Shown here: in pieces, positions 9,893 to 24,404 of the stretch | Layout: the number at the start of each line of letters is the position of its first letter | Numbering within the stretch: the stretch's first letter is position 1 | Assembly (NCBI GenBank): GCA_029747585.1 | Contig: JAPEVF010000137.1 | Location: forward strand, 30,103 to 94,102 | From: Pleurotus djamor | Lineage: Eukaryota > Basidiomycota > Agaricomycetes > Agaricales > Pleurotaceae | Length of the DNA stretch: 64,000 nucleotides | Direction of reading: 5' to 3' | Position numbers and translations under genes: made by a program | Notes under the pieces: model-generated | The model's database searches: none | What the model was told of the DNA's origin: nothing | Seen by the model: the letters and a program-made list of their open reading frames with translations, nothing else

Positions 9893-11276
9893 GACGGTTT
9901 AGTGGTGAGGGTGGTGGTCGACAGTGATCGGTCTTCGGCGCCAATTCAAATCGGAATTGGTGAGTCACGTGAGGCTCCATTGGTTAGGAGGCTCCTGTTT
10001 CCTGTCGACTTGGCTTCATCCGATTGTGCTGGTCACCAATCTTCTTCCCTTCTTCAGTCTCACTACCCAGTGTTTGACTTGAGTTCAAGCCCTAAATTTA
10101 TGATTCTGACCCAGTTCCTTGTGAGAATTAGAGACCGAACGCATGCACAGAGAAGTGAAACCTGGGCAAGCCTCGTCCGTCATCATATTCATCATTTCTG
10201 AGCCTCACTACGACGACTCAGACGCTCGTGTGAGCAAATGAGTCATCGACGACGACCCCAACTCGATCAAGAGATCTTGTGGGCTTACCATGGGTCCGAT
10301 CCCGAAAGACGTACATGGGTTCGTCGCGTACACAGGTCTGGCGGTAATGTACTTGTCTGTTATACTTCTCTGTTGAAGGCCTTACCTATCGCGACATCGG
10401 TAGAGAAATCTGTAGTACTTGCGAGGCCTGAGCTACCCTAGCGATTTAATTTCCACTCAGAATCCGCTTGTCATCCACACTGCCGCTGACCTGCCCACGC
10501 GAAAGTGCGCTATTAGCCCAATGGACATCGATCGTCCCACTCGCCAAACGCGAACGCGATACTTACTAAGAAGTAGAGGTTATGACTCGATTCCTTGACG
10601 CCATTCAATCCTTGTCCAATCCCAATCCGCGCACAGACATTCGCTGGTGCGACCTGATCGATGATTCGTAAATCGCAAATCGTTCACCGATCCGACGTAC
10701 CTAAATGAGGCAATTCTCGGCATTTGCATTGCATCTCATGCGTCAGCCTATTGGCGGGCTAATATCGATGGTTCTAGTTCTTCCACGGCTGTCTGTACAA
10801 TCCTGCTGACACGAAGCGGAAACTATTAGATATCCTGGATGTGGATGGGATCGGGAACAGTGCGGTGCACCGAAGCAATACCGAAGCAGATAATTCTTAC
10901 CCTCGCAGTCGTTTCAGGCTTTTTGCATATGGCACCGTTGTCTTCCGAGGCGGACTGCCGGATCGAAGACTGGCGTTCTATTCCCTCCGCTGAGTGGTGC
11001 TCCTTGATTTCGGTCACCCAGAGCATTCCAGGGGTTTGTGGTCTAGGCTGAGACCGTGATGGGGTGCTATAATTTTACATCGCGAAGGTACACCCTCACC
11101 ATTCCTGTGTGTCAAACTGAAGAGACTGGGATTTTTTCGGTGGGTGTTCTAAGACCGCCTAGATCGTGGAGGCTTGGAACGGGGTGGATGAGAGCGGCAG
11201 GCTGTGGACTTAGTGGCATTTGATAAGGTCATCCGTGATGTAAGGGGAATCTATTGATAATCTAATCGTCCGTTTG
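9893..11276. other. intergenic with unassigned coding-like pieces
   Basis: No gene could be completed here. On the minus strand between about 10740 and 10225 there are short pieces that read like exons flanked by GT and AG: VAPANVCARIGIGQGLNGVK (about 10663-10570 with its continuation SSHNLYFL), and later KYITARPVYATNPCTSFG (about 10350-10290). I could not link them in one frame nor name a family, so this may be a small gene or a decayed one. The part nearest 11276 is the gpd promoter. Confidence 0.3.
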
Positions 11277-11284
11277 TATAAAAA
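11277..11284 (+). promoter_or_regulatory. TATA box of gpd
   Basis: TATAAAAA at 11277-11284, 79 bases before the ATG, followed by a C/T-rich leader (ctcttcaccaccaccaacta and similar), the usual arrangement in strongly expressed basidiomycete genes. Confidence 0.75.
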
Positions 11285-11362
11285 GGACCTTTGACTCCTC
11301 TTCGTTCCCGCAATCTCCACTCTTCACCACCACCAACTACAACTCTTCCCTCATCCTTCACC

Positions 11363-12848
<1,486 letters not shown>

Positions 12849-13636
12849 ATGCATTCTACCCCTTCCCTTTGTCCCCCATACGTACCTCGCCCAACTCATT
12901 CAATAACCCATGTGGGTGTACATATCTCTTCTCTCTTCTCATTCATCCATGAACGGAGCCACGACGCCCCCCCCTTTCGACATCGTCCTCCACATACATT
13001 CCTTCTTTTTCTGCCTTTTTATGTTTTGTTTTGGAGAAGAGAGTTTTTAGACCAGCTTCTTATAGGAAATACCGGAGAACTGAAGAAATCATCGTTGTAG
13101 TCAAACCAAGAACAATTATTGTACCATTGCAAACCAAAATATATACGCGAACCGTTTCGTTTGAAGATGACGCTTCCTTGATCGACGATCGAAAACTCAA
13201 ATCCCCTTGTCGTCCTCAAAACTACGAAGCGGTTCTATGCGTAACTTCAATGGTGTGTGTTGGGAAGGCAAGAAACTTCAAACGTTAGGGGGCAACCTAT
13301 CTAGTGGATCCGAACAAAAGGTCGTTAAATGGTGATAAATACGAAGTCGATTGGACGACGAACGAAGATAGACAAACGATGAACAGAAAACAGGTAAGCA
13401 ATGGAGGAACATACATGCTGATGTACACGGGGATATAGAGATACACATCACGAGTACAAAGCAACGGGCAAATGTATATACACAGACGACGGGAAAAGCA
13501 CCTAACGCAAGAGCAAACAAAAAGGAACGAAGAGATAGATAAAGAAGAAATCATAAAAAGGTCGTCATTGAATAAGTATAGTGGGCGTAAGCCAAGGGGA
13601 GGGGGTAGGAGTGGGTTTAAAACGGGAATGTGGTTA
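12849..13636. other. intergenic between convergent genes
   Basis: This holds the 3' flanks of gpd (plus) and the SAP-domain gene (minus). The first part is pyrimidine-rich and the second A-rich. Open frames here have biased composition and no domain. No RNA gene or repeat was seen. Confidence 0.5.
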
Positions 13637-14977
13637 TCATACGGAGTGAATCCTCCTCCTCGTCTCGAACAGGGCTTCTGACACGGTAAACGCGAGAATG
13701 ACGCCAGCGGAGACGAGCCGCCAACGTGCACCCAGTACGTCCATGCGCATAGGTGATGGCAGCAAAGGCTGAGGCCCGGCTGTGGTATTTGACGAGGACG
13801 AAACGGCGAAAGGCCACGCTTCGTACTGGCAATTATACGAATACACAACTTGACATGCGAAACGGACGATGGAAGCTGAGAGGGAGTCATATTCGAATGG
13901 CGATAGTAGATGACGCAGTGTTGGTTTCAGATATCGATTGGAGCTAGACGTTGGGTGTTGGAATGACACGAAGGTTCCGGCGATCCAAGGGAATAACAAA
14001 GTGGGGAGCAACCAGTGCCAAACGGTGACATAGGGAGCGAAATTTGATAGGGCTTTGAGGGGGAAGCCCGGTAATGGGATCGCAAACTTTGGAGTGATTG
14101 TCATCTATCAGAAGATTGGTGAATGTCGGTAACCAGTAGGGTTAAATGGGAAGAACTAACGGTTGACCATGTCCATGGGAGAACATGTTGCAGGATGAAC
14201 ATTAGCTCAAATGTATGAATTAATCGCGCAATATTCGACGCGACTGAGAGAACGGCACGCGTTCTCTCGATGGATGATTGGAGTTTATGGGTAACCACCT
14301 CCATCGTAGGTGGGGGCGGTGGGGGNCGTCATCTCGGGGTTTACAATCACGTAGGGTCCGTGTCGGACAGACTGAACGCTGAAGGCATCTGAGGCGTCAG
14401 TCCGAGCAGGAGAGGGTGATCTGTGTACGACGAGGTGATCAAAGAACTGAGCTCTTGGTGGTGACGTTTCGTCCAAGGGAGAAACGGGATTCTTCAGCAT
14501 ATGAGAGATGCTCCGCATATCTTGGTGTGGTGTCGGAGCTTCATAGATAGGATCGAGGGGTACAACTGGCTTCACGGTGCGACGCGACGGCGACGGTGAC
14601 GGTTTCTCGTCATCATAATCCGCGTCTGGCGCGAATCTCCCTTTCACAGGAGACTTCGGTCCAATTTCCGCTGGCTGGACACTTGCCCTCGACGATCTTC
14701 CTCTCCGACTGCCGTAGAGACCCTTGAAACGTTCGTCACCTTCTAGTTCGGGTTTACTATCCAAATGTTTTTTGATCCTCTGCTGGAGTTCGTAATTGGT
14801 GCCGGTCTCCAATATGTTCAGGGCATATGCGATTTGCTGGAGTTCAGCTTTCTTCTTGGGTTGCAAGGACCCCGAGAACGTAGGGGGCGGAGCTGGCGGC
14901 ATTTGAGACGTGTCTCGACGGTATAATCGTGGATGTGGTGGGGAATAGTGTTGTGCGTCGGCTTGTTGATCACTCAT
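13637..14977 (-). CDS. SAP-domain protein with C-terminal membrane segments
   Basis: The ATG at 14977 (MSDQQADAQ) is the best start. Residues about 40-85 form a SAP-like motif, QPKKKAELQQIAYALNILET followed by GTNYELQQRIKKHL, a fold that often binds DNA. A long Ser/Pro-rich, probably disordered part follows (KPSPSPSRRTVKP and more). After introns, hydrophobic segments appear: LIHTFELMFILQHVLPW, VTVWHWLLPTLLFPWIAGTF and, at the end, WRLVSAGVILAFTVSEALF. A DNA-binding-like N-terminus plus membrane helices suggests a nuclear envelope protein tethering chromatin, but this is inference. One N lies at 14327. A TATA-like palindrome ccgtataaatacgg is at 15079-15092. Confidence 0.7.
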
Positions 14978-17150
14978 AGCGCGACCCTGGGAATCGGGCA
15001 CGTGGTAGAGTCGTGATACCAGCCCCTGTCAAATCCCTGTGACTCCTTCAATGGACGCGACGCATAACGAAGAAAGGGCCGTATAAATACGGCAGGACCT
15101 GATACTGAGTTACTACGCGTAGCGCCAGGGTTTTCAAAGGGAATGCCTACTAGTGAACTCGAGCACGGAGCAAGACAGTCTCTCCATCGCATTCAGCAGA
15201 GAGCCTTGTCGGCACCCGTGGAATAGTGAAGTGATCGAGGTCAGAAAGACATTTCTTGGGAAATGGTCCGATGTGTCTATCAGGTAAGTCTACTTGACGT
15301 TACAAGTTTCATCCACAAATGAAGTCCATCCATGTCTGTGGACTCTGGAGCTTGTGGATTCTCTTCTCTTGTCTAGGTCACAATATAACCAGTGGTACTC
15401 AGAATCAAGCTGTACTCTCAAGCCTTTCTTGGATTGACCCGAGTATGTTGCACGCTGCGTCTCGTAGGCCACAATTCCATCCATCCCCAGATATACAATT
15501 TCCCGAGGGACACATACTTAAGAGAACCCGTCTGAAAATGTCCGCGTCGCCGATAGTCTTTTGGAATCCAATTGAGAGCGCGACATGGTTGGCGTGAAGC
15601 TCACATAGACCCTGTATAAATCCATATCCTAGGTAATGATGAGCGACGATAGAGTCACCATGAAACAGATTGCGGAAACCCACCGATGAGTTGGTGGAAT
15701 GCTACATGGGAAAAAATTGACAGGGGACAGGGGAAAAACGAAAAAAAGTATGGACAAAACCTTCTACTTTCAGTATCAGGAACCTTTACGTTCGTACGGC
15801 CAGATATATCTGTCAGTCGAGAGAGAGATTGTACAATTCTCTAAAGGTGCCATTGGCGACGCATCTACCTCTGGTAAATCCAGGCATAAAGGACATGTTA
15901 CCAAAAAATCCCTGCATCTCCAGGGATATTAACCATCCTATCTACGCTCGTCTGCGTCAAATTTCATGGGATGTGAATTATGAATGGCAAACGAAAGACA
16001 TGAAGGGCTTGATAATGATTTAATCTGGCTTCAACGTTTTGGTGAAGTCTGAGGCTGAAGGACAAGATTGGAGACCCTGCATCGAGCGAATGTATTGTGC
16101 TTGAGTCGAAAACTAGTACTGAGGTCTCGGGTCGTGAGTCTTGGAAACCCAATCATGGAAAGAAGGAAGAATGTACCATTCCTGTCGGAGGAATGTCTGA
16201 TGTCAAGAATTGGTCATTGACACATTATCTGATGGAGCCTAGAAGCGGAGCACCCGTGTTTGGTCTGCAGCAACCTAGAAGACGTCATCAAGGTCTGAGC
16301 TCACTTTCTACAGTAAACGCGGCACATCCTGGCTATGTAGGACGACCATGAGGGGAAAAGACGGCCCGGGGAGAGACGGATCGGACGAGTCTAACCATCT
16401 CCGTTGCTCATGAGTCTCTTTTGTATTGACAAGTATAGCTCTCAGCGCACGTGCCTGATATCTATAGCTTTGTCCACTCACCGTACCACTCTCCTTCAAT
16501 CCGTGTTCCTTGGGGCGCAACCCATGGGTTCTGTGAAACGTTGCTCACGGCGCTCACCCCTGTGGCCCCTGGGACGCGGAGCGCCAATCTCACATCAAAG
16601 TCCGCGTTAGCGCTTTGTTAGCGCTCACACAACGTCAACTAGAACAAAACTTGAACCCGGACGTAAGTATTTGCTCAACTTTCAACTCTGATTCATCGCA
16701 AGTATTGAACAATGTCGTGTATATACTGATGGGCTCTCTTTCTACTTTGTGTTCTCTCACTGGTCAAATCTTCAGACCCCACCCACTTGTCAACTTCAGA
16801 ACTCGGTGGCCGATGTCATTTGGCGGACCTGTCCCCCTCGATTGATGGTGTACCTTGGTTTATCGTCTTTGCGCGCTGGATATCTAGGGGTATATTTCGA
16901 GCGCAGCGCGCAAACGAATGATACTTCGACGGCCGCACAACGTTGGAGAAATTCGTCCCATGTCTGTCAACCCAACTCCTCACTCCGCACGCAGCTCGAC
17001 CGTCGATATCATTTCACCGGACAATTGTGTGTGAAGCCATCTTACGACTCGTCGGTGAACTAGAATTGGCTATCTGAATGCTTCTCTGGGCCTTGTCTCC
17101 TCTCCTTTAAATACCACCAACTCCAACCTCGCTTGCTTTCTCATCGCAAA
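14978..17150. other. 2.2 kb without a recognised gene
   Basis: I found no domain on either strand. Minus-strand open stretches at 15683-15405 and 16152-15964, and a plus-strand one at 16097-16351, have no recognisable motif and could not be joined. The right end has an AT-rich TTTAAATA near 17107 and the fungalysin leader. The left end has the SAP-gene promoter. No RNA gene or long repeat was seen. Confidence 0.4.
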
Positions 17151-19863
17151 ATGTCTTCGAGGTCATGGTTGCGCTCTTTCTTTTTGATGTCGGCTTTGCT
17201 GGTTACCATCAGCAACGCCTGCACTGATCACTCTGCTCCGCGTAAATCCCTCAACTTTGGGCTGAAGTCCAGCCATACCTGGCTTACCTCCTCCTCTGAA
17301 CTGGCCTTTGAATTCCACGGTGCCTCAGCATCTCCTGACCCCATCGAACTGGCCACAGGCTTCATCCAACATCAGATGTCTTTGGCACCGAGCCTACTGT
17401 CGGATTTCAGGATCAGCCCAAGGTCGTACTTAGACGAGGCCACTGGAGTCACACACGTTTACGCTCGACAATATGTGAACGGACTCGAAGTCGCTGACGG
17501 AAACGCCAATGTAAACGTCAAAGATGGTCAAGTGATCTCCTTTGGCTCCTCGGTATGCTTGCATTGATATTCTTCTTCGCCTATGACCTAACTCTTCTTC
17601 AACTAGTTCAACCACGTCTCGCCTACCAATATTGCGACGGCTATCCAGATCTTTGGTCACAGCGATCACGTCTACGAAGTAGACTCCCAAGTTGTACTTG
17701 ACCAGAGGCTTGATGATGGAGAAGATTTGCATGCCGTGCTGGAAGGCAACTACGCGCAGTATAGCGTCAAGTCGGCCCTTCTCCATCTCATGAGCATCGC
17801 CACCCCATCACTCGAGAGTTTGAGTTTAATTGGTGCCACCACAGACCAATTAATCGAAAGGATGGCCATTGGCCTCGCTCCCTCCGTTGATCCGTTCCAC
17901 AACATGACCCTCATCATCGAGAACGTCCCCGACGCCATCGCCCCCGTCCCGGCCTACATGGTTTACGCAACGGATGACGAAGGCGTGCTACAACTGTCCT
18001 GGAAGGTGACCCCTGCTCGTCCTCCGTTTTGAACTCCCATGCTCACCCATTCCACCGCCAGTATGAAGTCAAAATGCGAGACAACTGGTATGAAGCCGCT
18101 GTCACTGTTAACCACCCATACCGTATCCTTTTCATTGTGGACTGGACTTCAGACTCGACATCGGGCTCTGAATCAGAAGTGTACGGTGACGAGCTGGGAC
18201 AGTACAATGTCTATGCCCTCGGCAAGGCAGATCCGTCAGCGGGGGCACGAACCTTTGAGACGGAACGCAGAGACTTTGCTTCGCAACTCGGTTGGCACAG
18301 CCTACCATATACACATGATCCTTCTGTGAACCCCTCAGCTACGAAGCGCGGCAAAATTCATAACACCACGACAACTTGGGGGAACAATGTATGATCCACC
18401 TTCCACTATGATGATTGCTGTTTTTCCGATGGCTTATCTCATCTCAATAGGTTTTTGTTCAATCAAACTGGGACGGAGACGGGACCAATTACACATTCAT
18501 AACCAAGCCCCACCCATCGGGCGGTCCAGAGAAGATTTTCGATTTCCCTTACAGCCCCAAATCCAGTCCTCAGACAAATCCGACCCTCGAAGCAAGAAAA
18601 TACGTCAACGCATCGATGAGCCAAATTTTCTATGTTGCCAATATGATCCATGATCTATACTATCGGTGAATTTTCATCTCATCTCGTCGACTGTATTTTA
18701 TTTGCTAAAGTCACTGTAGATATGGTTTCAATGAACTTGCAGGCAATTTCCAACAATACAACTTTGGGCTTGGAGGAAGGGAAGACGATGCTGTGATCAT
18801 CTTCGCCCAAGATGCCTTGAAACCGGAAAATGGCCTGTTCTCGACACCACCCGATGGCGAGACTCCGATATGTCGTCTTGGATTGTCTAGTTACAGTCTT
18901 CCGTACCGCGACTCTGCCTTTGATCAAAGCGTCATAATCCACGAACTCACACACGGTCTATCTGGTCGGCTTACTGGCGGTCCTTCGAGTAGTGGCTGCT
19001 TGGGTAATTCACATGGCGCGGGGATGTCCGAGGGTTGGAGTGGTAGGTCCATCAAATCCTATCATAACAATTGTTTTGCACATTTCAGTACGGATAGACT
19101 TCTTTGCGCTTCTGATTCAGGCAAAGTTTGGCGTCACTGACGATGCGATCGGGTCTTGGTTTCGCAATCAACCATCTGGTATCAGAAAACATCCCTATTC
19201 TTTGGTACGTGTCCAAGGTCCATTCACCCAAGTGACTTCATACCAACGCACTAATGAATTCTGAAACTGGCTAGAATTTGACTATAAATCCCTCGAACTA
19301 CGATGATCTCAATCAAATAGCTGACGTTCACGAAGTCGGCGAGATATGGGCTTCAATGCTATGGGAAGTTGCTCAAGCTCTTGTCACCGTTCACGGTTGG
19401 CGGGATGATTACTTCCCACCCGACCCATCAACTGACGGCTCACATCGTGATGATTATTATCAGAAGGGGGAACAGGGACTGGTCCCTCGGCACGGAAATA
19501 CGCTAGCAATGCAGTGAATTTCTTCCGTTATATCCTTCCCGAATCACTCAGCGCTTTGTTGACACCATGCTACATACAGACTTGTTATGAATGCCTTAAA
19601 GCTCCAACCTTGCAAGCCAACCTTTATACAAGGTCGGGATGCGATTCTTCAAGCTGACCAGAACCTCACCGGTGGAGAGAATCAATGCACCATATGGAAT
19701 GCTTTCGCGAAGCGAGGACTAGGCATCGACGCAGACTATGATCCGAATAGACGGAACGAGAAACGGTGCCGCAAGGTATGCTTGTGTTCTTGTTCTCCTT
19801 CCCTGTGCCTGGATTTCACTTTTTTACTAGGGCGAAAACGTCCCAGCCTTTTGCAAGAAGTAG
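17151..19863 (+). CDS. fungalysin, secreted M36 zinc metalloprotease
   Basis: Fungalysins are secreted endoproteases made as zymogens. The protein starts with a signal peptide ([16 protein letters not shown]), then an FTP-type propeptide including [20 protein letters not shown] and a PepSY-like stretch. The catalytic part has [28 protein letters not shown], and the zinc site [14 protein letters not shown] with HEXXH at 18940-18954. Downstream, [15 protein letters not shown] carries the third zinc ligand Glu, and [17 protein letters not shown] follows. It ends [10 protein letters not shown] at 19863. About ten short introns. All catalytic residues are present and the length of about 600 residues fits the family. 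It is tail-to-tail with a secreted tyrosinase. Confidence 0.93.
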
Positions 19864-20119
19864 CTTTGACGCCTTCGAATTGGCGCAAGTTGGTAGACGC
19901 TATTGTAGGGTACATTTCTTTATTTGTTTATTTCCGTTCGTTTTTGTCGTTATATCATTGATTGGCTCACTTTTGTGGAGGGTGGTAGATCCCTTGACTA
20001 AGTACACCAAACACGAAATACGAGGTCATTACTAATGGTGCAATTTGCTTGAGGGAGCACACAGCCAAACCCAGAAAGAAAGCCTCATGAAAGGGTGAAT
20101 TTCAATGTTCCTGTTCTAA

Positions 20120-21430
20120 TTAAGTATACTTGTAGCATAGTGGAGTACGTCGAATGTCCATGACATCGCGGATCGGTACGAGCGGCGCAAGTGGACCCAT
20201 CTTCAACTGAAACTCCAAGGTGACATTCACATATGGTGGCTCTTCGGTAGTACGACCGGACATATCTGTCAGTCGGTTGTTGATGTCTTTTGACTGCCAC
20301 ATCCACCATATTCGGTCAAGATTGGTATGGTGGAGGTAGAAGACCGGGTCTAGATCCAAGGAGAGGTTGATAGTCAGAGAATAACTTTCGAACTCAAGTC
20401 AGCGCGAACTTACCACCGGGGCTAGACCACCTATCATTCATCTCACCGCCCACTGACAAATGCCCTCCATCATGAACCTTAAAGTTGCTTGTCACGGGTG
20501 TCCCCTCCAATTCGATACGAAATTCTTCGAATGTCTGTTTCTCCAGAGTGCTCTCAACCATGGATGAGTGAACGAAATCGACAGCGAAGGTATTAAACGA
20601 CCGGGTGAGACAATGATTGGTCACCAATGTACCAGGCCCGATGGATAGGTTGTATGAGGCGAAGGGACCATCGGGGACGCAGCCACCACCCGTCCATCCA
20701 GGAATATCAGACATATTACCGAACGGTCCTGCATATCCAGGAATGTCAACACCGTTACCACCGAATCCAAAGATAGGATGGAAGACGGGGGACGTAGAAA
20801 TCCTGAGAGGGGATCATGTCGTTAGTATCACTTATTGAATTGTTGGATGGCCTACGAGTTGGTTTCATCTACGTCGCGTGTCCAGTCCCAGTACCTAGTA
20901 AACGCGTCTATTATATGTCAAACGCCCGAACTAGCAGCACGCCGAGGACGTACGGTTGAGCTCCGTTGTAGCCACATTCTTCTCGCAGTGCAGTTTCGTA
21001 TACGTTAAGAAAGTGTCTATGCCACGGCAAGAACTGGCCCTGAAGGTGTTGGACACTTAGACACTACGTGCATTTGAAGAAACCCGTACGAAACGCACGA
21101 CTAGGTGAATCTCTGGCATGAGAGATACATGAAGCGCTTGAAAATCATCAAACCGAGTCTTGACTCCAGTAAAGTTGGAGACCGCAGGAAGGGCTTGTAG
21201 ACATTTGACCGCGCCTATGTATCGGGCTTTACTTGAAGAGCTGAGATTGCGCCTACGGAAAAAGGAAGAGTCTGCAACTCAGATTTGCGAGGGCAGCCTG
21301 TTACCTACCATTCCTGTCTGACGATTCCCTCGGAGCATGACATCGACTTGTTGATGGTGGCAGCGCGAACGACAGAGGCGGTCCAGAGAAAGATAGCAAG
21401 GACCAGCCGACGCTTAGATATCAAGCACAT
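20120..21430 (-). CDS. short secreted tyrosinase
   Basis: Tyrosinases are type-3 copper enzymes that hydroxylate and oxidise phenols, here probably outside the cell. The ATG at 21430 gives a signal peptide (RRLVLAIFLWTASVVRA). The CuA region reads FDDFQALHVSLMPEIHLV, then GQFLPWHRHFLNVYE, supplying three histidines. YWDWTRDVDET follows, then PVFHPIFGFGGNG. CuB has VHDGGH and DPVFYLHHTNLDRIWWMW. The protein stops just after LCYKYT, the Y-x-Y motif that closes the catalytic core, so it lacks the C-terminal lid domain seen in long fungal tyrosinases. Several introns. A TATA-like ATTTATAAA lies about 60 bases upstream. A broken relative lies at 31789-32268. Confidence 0.9.
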
Positions 21431-21958
21431 TTTCAGAGGCCCGAAGACGAGGAGATGGTTGGCAGCATAATTCAGGCAAGGTTGGCCTTTATAAATCTTC
21501 CACATGGAGCTGGTGATTTCGATGAGTTAGAGAAGCTTGCGATCATTAATAAGAGAACACACTGAGTCTGTCAGTACACGACAGGACCCACCTGATCAAG
21601 GTGCTTTTATAAAGTTCGGGAAAAGTGTGCACTGGAAACGCCAAAAGACATTCTTCTCGGGTTCTAAACATGTGGAATTTGGTTCCGATAGGCACCCATC
21701 GCAGGGAAACCACGAGGGACGAGCAGCCTTTATCGAGGTTGCTTGAAGTTTTGAAGCGGCTCAAAGTCGCAGTGACGGAAGTTCGGAACCTTGTTTGTGA
21801 CAATGTGATTAACCAGATCACATGAGCGTGACCATTGGCGTATTCGAGTCACGGGACGCGGTGGAGACCAGTCCCTTCGAAGTCAACCTGACCTCTGCCA
21901 AACCTATACCTCAATTGTGCCGACGGCAACTCAAGTACTCACCCATCGTACTCCTATC
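21431..21958. other. divergent promoter region
   Basis: 528 bases between the tyrosinase start (minus) and the polymerase subunit start (plus). A TATA-like ATTTATAAA (minus-strand reading) lies near 21487-21495, and a second tttataaag near 21606. No coding or RNA feature was seen. Confidence 0.45.
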
Positions 21959-24190
21959 ATGTCCTCAAAGGAAATTGACGATTATCTTACGAAACAAATA
22001 TTCATCGAGAAGAACATCGTAAGCTTCACTTTCTCAACTTCGACTTCCACCCGACACCCAAGTTGACCCCAGGTCACCTTTCGCTCCCTGAGCCGCGTAT
22101 TCTTCATTCATGTTAATGCAGCAAAGAAGTATGTTTTCGAAGTTTTCCCTATGGCATGCCTCCAATTCCCTTCACTAGCGCTCTCGAGGAGTTTTATGCG
22201 AAACCGGAGAAGGGGTTCCCATGCACTGCAACTTATACACTATCGGGAGAACTGAATCCACCAGAATATATCGTCGCCGATGAAGACTTTAAGATGGAGG
22301 TAGATTCCTATGGGATTAGTGATGTTCAAGACGAGGAGAACATGGATATCGAGTTGGACAGCGATGAGCCTTTACGGACGGCTTTTATGCTTGTTTCTGA
22401 GGCAGACTTGGAAGGTCCGTTGCGTTGTTCCTTTAGCGCGAGCGATTGGTCACTTATGTATGGTCTGTTTAGTTCAAATGTCGCGTTTCGCTGATATTTA
22501 TGAGCAAACAATACATTGCTTATCGCCATCACCAATTCATGTCTGTGTACCCCATGTTGCCACCGTCATTCGTCGTGCTGATCCCTTTGCCAGGATGCCA
22601 ACGCTATATGTCCTCTGACAGAGGATGTCAAGAAGGTAGACTATACGCAGAAAGGCGTCGACAACTATAAAACATTTGGGCGAGTCGTTGCCAAAGGTAT
22701 TAAGGTGCGTTTGTACAATATTTATTTGGCCTTTGCGGGGCTGACCTTGGGGTCCAGGTCAGAGTACCGAAACCACCACGACCTTTACCCGATGTCCCCA
22801 AGCTACCTGTTCTTATGCAACGAGCCCGTGAAGAGCGTGCGCGTCGAGAGAAAGCCGAAGCAGCCATCAAACAAGAGGCAGAACAGAAAGGCAAACCCGC
22901 AGGCAAGATCGACTTCCCCTCGAAGGCGAAAACGGCGAAGGATAAGGCCGCGGTTAGCAAGGCTCCTCCAGTCAAAACCGAGCCCACCATGCACTTCTTT
23001 GGACCAGTGTGTCTCGATCAATGTCCTCGTCACTAACTCACTGACAGATACGTGTAGACAAAGTCGACGGAAAAGCGAGCCGAACCACCATCCAAGGAGA
23101 AGCAGGTTGCGAAGGCTTCCACCCCCGCTGCAGAGAAGGGAGGTAAAGACAAGGAGAAAGCCACCGTCGCTGAACCAAAAGTCTGTTATTTGCTGTCTTC
23201 TTCTACCACATTTGTCTGACATTCTCCAATAGCGAGGTATCAAGCGCAAATCTATTGCGGGAGTAGACCCCGACGACTCGACGACGGACGACTCCAAACC
23301 AATGCCCAAGGCATCAAGTAGCAAGCCAACTGGCGCTCGTGTACAACGAGGTGTCATTGTCTCGGACGACGAAGACGATGATGTCGTCGTTCCACCTCTG
23401 CGTACTGGTTTCAGAAAGGGACGAGTGTCTTCAACGGCGTCATCTGTTCCTGACTCTGAGCCACCCAGTGATTCTGAGCCTGACTCTGAAGCAGAACGTG
23501 AACTCCGTGCGATGATGGACGTCGAAGATGGTGCGATCACTAGTGTTACTTGCACGTGTTGTAACAGCATCTGACGATGCAACAGATAAAGTCGAGAGGG
23601 TATCGCGACCTCGTGCGATCAAACCCTCCACCAGTGAAGAAGATGAAAACGACGATGACGCATCGCAGCCAGAGGTTCAAGATGAGGACGTTGAGATGGA
23701 TGACGCCGACGATGTTCCCAAACCTAAGCCTAAGCCACGGAAATCACGCAAAGTCCCCATTGGTAGTAACGGACTGAAGAAGAAACGAGTTATCAAGAGC
23801 CGGAAGACCGTTGATGCTAAGGGTTACATGGGTGAGTCTAGCGATCTCACTACCGTTAACACGCTAATATATGTTCAGCCACGGAGGATTACTCAGAATG
23901 GGAGAGTGTAGATGAAGCTGATCCTCCTCCAGCTAAAAAGCAGAAAGGTAAACAACCCGCTCCCTCGAAGGACGACCCGGCTGGCGACAAACCTGCTCCG
24001 AATACCAAACCGGAAGGTGACAAAGGCTCTGAGGCGAAGGCTACGACTACGAAGCAGAGTGATTCAACGAAGACTACTCGGAAAGTACTCAAGCCTAGTG
24101 GCTCGACAACGACGGCTGGGAAGGGTAAATCTTCAGGAAAGAAAGGACAGCAAAATCTGATGATGTTTTTCTCTTNCGAAAACTACTTGA
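21959..24190 (+). CDS. pol32: DNA polymerase delta subunit 3 (Pol32/Cdc27)
   Basis: This subunit links polymerase delta to PCNA during replication and repair. From the ATG at 21959 the start is MSSKEIDDYLTKQIFIEKNI, a winged-helix-like N-terminus used to bind the second subunit, with VTFRSLSRVFFIHVNAAK next. KQEAEQKGK and many Lys, Ser and acidic runs form a long disordered middle (DDEDDDVVVPP, DDDASQPEVQDEDVEMDD). The end, QQNLMMFFS, is a PCNA-interacting peptide (QxxLxxFF). An N at 24177 lies four codons from the end: if it is a surplus base the frame closes at TGA 24188-24190 with SSKTT, otherwise it runs about 140 bases further with unrelated sequence. I favour the short end. About seven introns. 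Confidence 0.88.
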
Positions 24191-24404
24191 TCCATGTTGC
24201 ATATTTGACAAATCGATTGGAAACCTCCACAAGCTTAGAGACTGAGTTACGCTGTGTTCTCCGATTTAAACATGAGTCACTACCACTAACGAAGAGCCGA
24301 GAATGTTTTAGATACAAGTACAACAGGCTACGTTGAAGGCATGGATGGAGTAAATTTTTCGGCGCCAACACAAGCCGATTTTCAAAACTCTTCGAGAAAC
24401 AAAA

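Noticed and set aside
13297..13890. 197-codon minus-strand open frame with hydrophobic runs
   Set aside because: It overlaps the 3' end of the SAP-domain gene in another frame. Its Cys/Phe/Leu runs come from pyrimidine-rich DNA and do not resemble a membrane protein family.
22803..23582. 259-codon minus-strand open frame
   Set aside because: It is the antisense of the low-complexity Lys/Ser/Asp part of Pol32; such repeats produce long mirror frames.
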